DNA from: Microbacterium sp. EYE_78
GTDB taxonomy: Bacteria > Actinomycetota > Actinomycetes > Actinomycetales > Microbacteriaceae
Assembly (NCBI RefSeq): GCF_023149035.1
Contig: NZ_JAHXMY010000002.1
Coordinates: 1,116,001 to 1,180,000 of the forward strand
Reading direction: 5' to 3'
Length of the DNA stretch: 64,000 nt
How positions within the stretch are numbered: position 1 is the stretch's first letter; each line of letters begins with the position of its first letter. The notes under the pieces were generated by a model. That model had not been told where the DNA came from and made no database searches. It worked only from the letters and a program-made list of their open reading frames with translations. Below are positions 61,967 to 64,000 of the stretch, piece by piece. The position numbers and the translations under genes are program-made.

Positions 61967-63184
61967 TCACGCGGTGAGGGCGCGGACGACGGCGTCGGCG
62001 AGCAGGCGACCTCGGCGTGTGAGCACGACCCGACCGCCGATGGCGGACGCCCCGTCGATCAGCCCGTCGGCGATGAGGGATGCCACGGCCCGGCGCCCGG
62101 CATCCGTCGCCTCGGACACGGCGACGCCGTCGACGATGCGCGATCGCAGCAGGATGTCCTCGAGGCGGCGAGCCTCGGCATCCGGCAGCTCACGACCCGC
62201 AGCCGGCGATTCCGCCGCGGCCAGGCGCTGCGCGTAGGCGGCCGGATGCTTGACGTTCCACCAGCGGAGCCCCCCGATGTGGCTGTGGGCACCGGGCCCG
62301 TAGCCCCACCAGTCCTGCCCCGTCCAGTACGAGAGGTTGTGGCGCGATCGCTGCGAGGCCGAGGTCGACCAGTTCGAGACCTCGTACCATCCGTACCCGG
62401 CCGCGGCGAGGGTCTCATCGGCGAGCTCGTACATGTCGGCCTGCAGGTCGTCGTCGGGTGCCGGCACCTCGCCGCGACGGATCTGCCGCTCGAGCTTCGT
62501 GCCGTCCTCGACGATGAGCGCGTAGGCGGACACGTGGTCGGGGCGCAGCGCGACCGCGGTCTCGAGCGACGTGCGCCAATCCGCGAGCGACTCCCCCGGC
62601 GCGCCGTAGATGAGGTCGAGGCTGACGTCCAGTCCGGCGCGTCGGGCCGCCGTGACGGCGGTCTCGACGTTCGCCGGATCGTGCGTGCGGTCGAGCGCCG
62701 CGAGCACATGGGGCACGGCGGACTGCATGCCGATGGACAGGCGCGTGACCCCGGCGTCGGCGAGGGTCTGGGCGACGGCATCCGTCATCGTGTCGGGGTT
62801 CGCCTCGACGGTGACCTCCGCGGCGTCGGCGAGTCCGAATGCATCGCGGACGCCCGCGAGCATCCGATCCAGGTCGCCCGGTGGCAGGAGCGTCGGCGTC
62901 CCGCCTCCGAAGAAGACCGTCTGCGCGGCACGGAGGGCCCCGCGGTCGCCGAGGACGCGACGGGACATGTCGATCTCGCGGAGCACCTCGTCGGCGTACG
63001 CGTCCTGACGGGCTCCGCGCAGCTCGGTCGCCGTGTAGGTGTTGAAGTCGCAGTAGCCGCAGCGCACCCGGCAGAACGGGACGTGAAGGTACACGCCGAA
63101 GTCGACGCGGTCGTCGATCGACACGTCGGTCGGCAGGGCGCCGTCGGGGGGTGCGGGATCTCCGAGGGGAAGCGCGGCCCCCAT
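61967..63184 (-). CDS. hemW: Radical SAM heme chaperone HemW (formerly coproporphyrinogen oxidase-like)
   Basis: A 405-residue radical SAM protein. The iron-sulfur cluster motif is CRVRCGYCDFNTY near residue 38 (Cys-x3-Cys-x2-Cys) after YLHVPF. The family blocks VFFGGGTPTLLPPGDLD, VTVEANPDTMTDAVAQTL and LSIGMQSAVPHVLAALDRTHD follow. HemW delivers heme to respiratory proteins; true HemN has an extra N-terminal segment and a different Cys motif. ATG 63184 overlaps the DUF1990 stop (TGATG). The order lepA-DUF1990-hemW-hrcA-dnaJ is characteristic of actinobacteria. Confidence 0.94.
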   Translation of the reverse strand: MGAALPLGDPAPPDGALPTDVSIDDRVDFGVYLHVPFCRVRCGYCDFNTYTATELRGARQDAYADEVLREIDMSRRVLGDRGALRAAQTVFFGGGTPTLLPPGDLDRMLAGVRDAFGLADAAEVTVEANPDTMTDAVAQTLADAGVTRLSIGMQSAVPHVLAALDRTHDPANVETAVTAARRAGLDVSLDLIYGAPGESLADWRTSLETAVALRPDHVSAYALIVEDGTKLERQIRRGEVPAPDDDLQADMYELADETLAAAGYGWYEVSNWSTSASQRSRHNLSYWTGQDWWGYGPGAHSHIGGLRWWNVKHPAAYAQRLAAAESPAAGRELPDAEARRLEDILLRSRIVDGVAVSEATDAGRRAVASLIADGLIDGASAIGGRVVLTRRGRLLADAVVRALTA

Positions 63185-63834
63185 CAGGAGCCGGTCGCGT
63201 ACATCGGCGACAGCGCCTGGTGGTAACCCTGGAACAGCGCCCGCCGGCGGCGCTTCATCAGCGGTCGCCAGACGCGGTAGAGGAATCCCGTCGGCCGGTC
63301 GAAGGCGCGGACGGTGAACCAGACTTCGTCGTCGTCGCGCCACTCCAGCAGGAACGACTCCTCGCCGCTGACGACGGAGCCGCCGACCGTCCCGAGGACG
63401 AAGCCCACCCGTCGCGTCTCGTCGGTGACCGAGATGACCCGCAGCTCGGCGTCGGCGCGCATCCCGCCGACCCGCCCCTTCACGTGCGCGCTCGCACCCG
63501 CGCTGACGAAGGGCGTGCCGTCGGCGTCGAAGCGCTGCTCGTCGTCGAGGCGGCTCGGCTGGATCGCGTTGCCGTCGGCGTCGAAGCCGACGCCGGAGTA
63601 CATGGGACCGGGTGCCGGGTGCACGTCGCGCACGAGCAACCCCGCTCCACGCTGCGCCCCCCACCCGAGGAGGGTCTCACTCGAGCTGGTGAAACGGTCC
63701 TGACCGCTGCCGAGCCGCCACGAGGCCTCCGCGGGGATGGTCCCCTTCGGCGGATAGCCCATGAGGTCCGGAGCCTGCGTGGCTCCGACGGCGGCGTAGT
63801 CGACGGTCCCTGCCTGGAAGTTTCCGCGGCGCAT
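63184..63834 (-). CDS. DUF1990 family protein
   Basis: A 216-residue protein of the DUF1990 family; function unknown. The pattern VRDVHPAPGPMYSGVGFD near residue 70 and VGFVLGTVGGSVVSGEESFLLEW (cut here as GFVLGTVGGSVVSGEESF) followed by VWFTVRAFDRPTGFL match the family. The C-terminus is basic (RRRRALFQGYHQAL). It lies between lepA and hemW in the same direction and overlaps hemW by one base. Confidence 0.85.
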   Translation of the reverse strand: MRRGNFQAGTVDYAAVGATQAPDLMGYPPKGTIPAEASWRLGSGQDRFTSSSETLLGWGAQRGAGLLVRDVHPAPGPMYSGVGFDADGNAIQPSRLDDEQRFDADGTPFVSAGASAHVKGRVGGMRADAELRVISVTDETRRVGFVLGTVGGSVVSGEESFLLEWRDDDEVWFTVRAFDRPTGFLYRVWRPLMKRRRRALFQGYHQALSPMYATGS

Positions 63835-63849
63835 CGTCCCAGCCTCCCG

Positions 63850-64000
63850 TTACTTCTTGTCCTTGCCCTCGACGTCTCCCGACAACGCGGCGATGAACGC
63901 CTCTTGGGGGACCTCGACGCGGCCGACCATCTTCATGCGCTTCTTGCCCTCCTTCTGCTTCTCGAGCAGCTTGCGCTTGCGGGTGATGTCGCCGCCGTAA
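63850..64000 (-). CDS. lepA: Elongation factor 4 LepA, C-terminal end
   Basis: Only the last 49 residues are inside the window. They read [20 protein letters not shown] followed by [19 protein letters not shown] and a short acidic tail. This is the highly conserved basic C-terminal domain of LepA/EF4, a ribosome-associated GTPase thought to back-translocate or aid initiation. The usual next gene, hemW, follows one small gene downstream. The rest of the gene is beyond the window edge. Confidence 0.93.
   Translation of the reverse strand, partial: YGGDITRKRKLLEKQKEGKKRMKMVGRVEVPQEAFIAALSGDVEGKDKK

Overview
The window looks like chromosomal core sequence from a high-GC Gram-positive bacterium, most likely a Microbacterium or close relative (Microbacteriaceae). 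Reasons: GC near 70% by eye, an HrdB/SigA-type sigma factor with a long acidic N-terminus, the actinobacterial DUF4191, DUF3145 and PAC2 families, polyphosphate glucokinase, a homodimeric AceE, and the gene orders lepA-hemW-hrcA-dnaJ-rsmE-HIT-phoH-ybeY-corC-era and fasR-fabD-fabH-acpP-fabF. No phage, insertion sequence, CRISPR array or rRNA was seen. Genes are tightly packed, often with ATGA or TGATG overlaps.

Layout. 1-2.9 kb (minus): sigA, then a CofE-like ligase and a truncated sugar-transfer ATP-grasp gene. 3-8.7 kb: PAC2 protein, diverging from pepA-lpd-sucB. 8.8-13.5 kb: surface acyltransferase, a membrane orphan, DUF4191 and RDD proteins. 13.5-21.7 kb: nitrogen block, with glnA1 behind a predicted GlnR operator facing glnA2-glnE-DUF808-orphan-glsA. 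21.7-27.3 kb: SPOR-like protein, ppgK, rnpB, a family A polymerase, a zinc-ribbon coiled-coil protein, a permease and tRNA-Val. 27.4-35.1 kb: aceE followed by fasR and fabD-fabH-acpP-fabF. 35.2-43.3 kb: DUF3145, AI-2E-type protein, two tRNAs, DMT transporter, def and two ABC proteins. 43.3-49.7 kb: dusB-dgt-dnaG, glutathione peroxidase, a DsbA-like protein and a P-loop protein. 49.7-53.8 kb: recO-uppS, a UPF0126 protein, and leuA with a leader peptide. 53.9-64 kb: the conserved lepA-to-era run plus an oxidoreductase.

How the genes connect. AceE (E1p), the single E2 (SucB/AceF) and Lpd (E3) together supply most of an actinobacterial pyruvate/2-oxoglutarate dehydrogenase complex. AceE sits directly before fasR and the fatty-acid genes that use its acetyl-CoA. 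GlnA1, GlnA2, GlnE and glutaminase form one glutamine block. Two regulatory signals stand out: a four-half-site GlnR-type operator before glnA1, and a leucine-rich leader peptide with alternative RNA pairings before leuA.

A window-wide pattern is the very short distance (6-8 bases) between TANNNT-type -10 hexamers and start codons. It appears at about 16 genes and predicts leaderless mRNAs. Start-codon choices below use this pattern together with visible Shine-Dalgarno sequences. All functional names rest on reading family motifs by eye; no database search was run.
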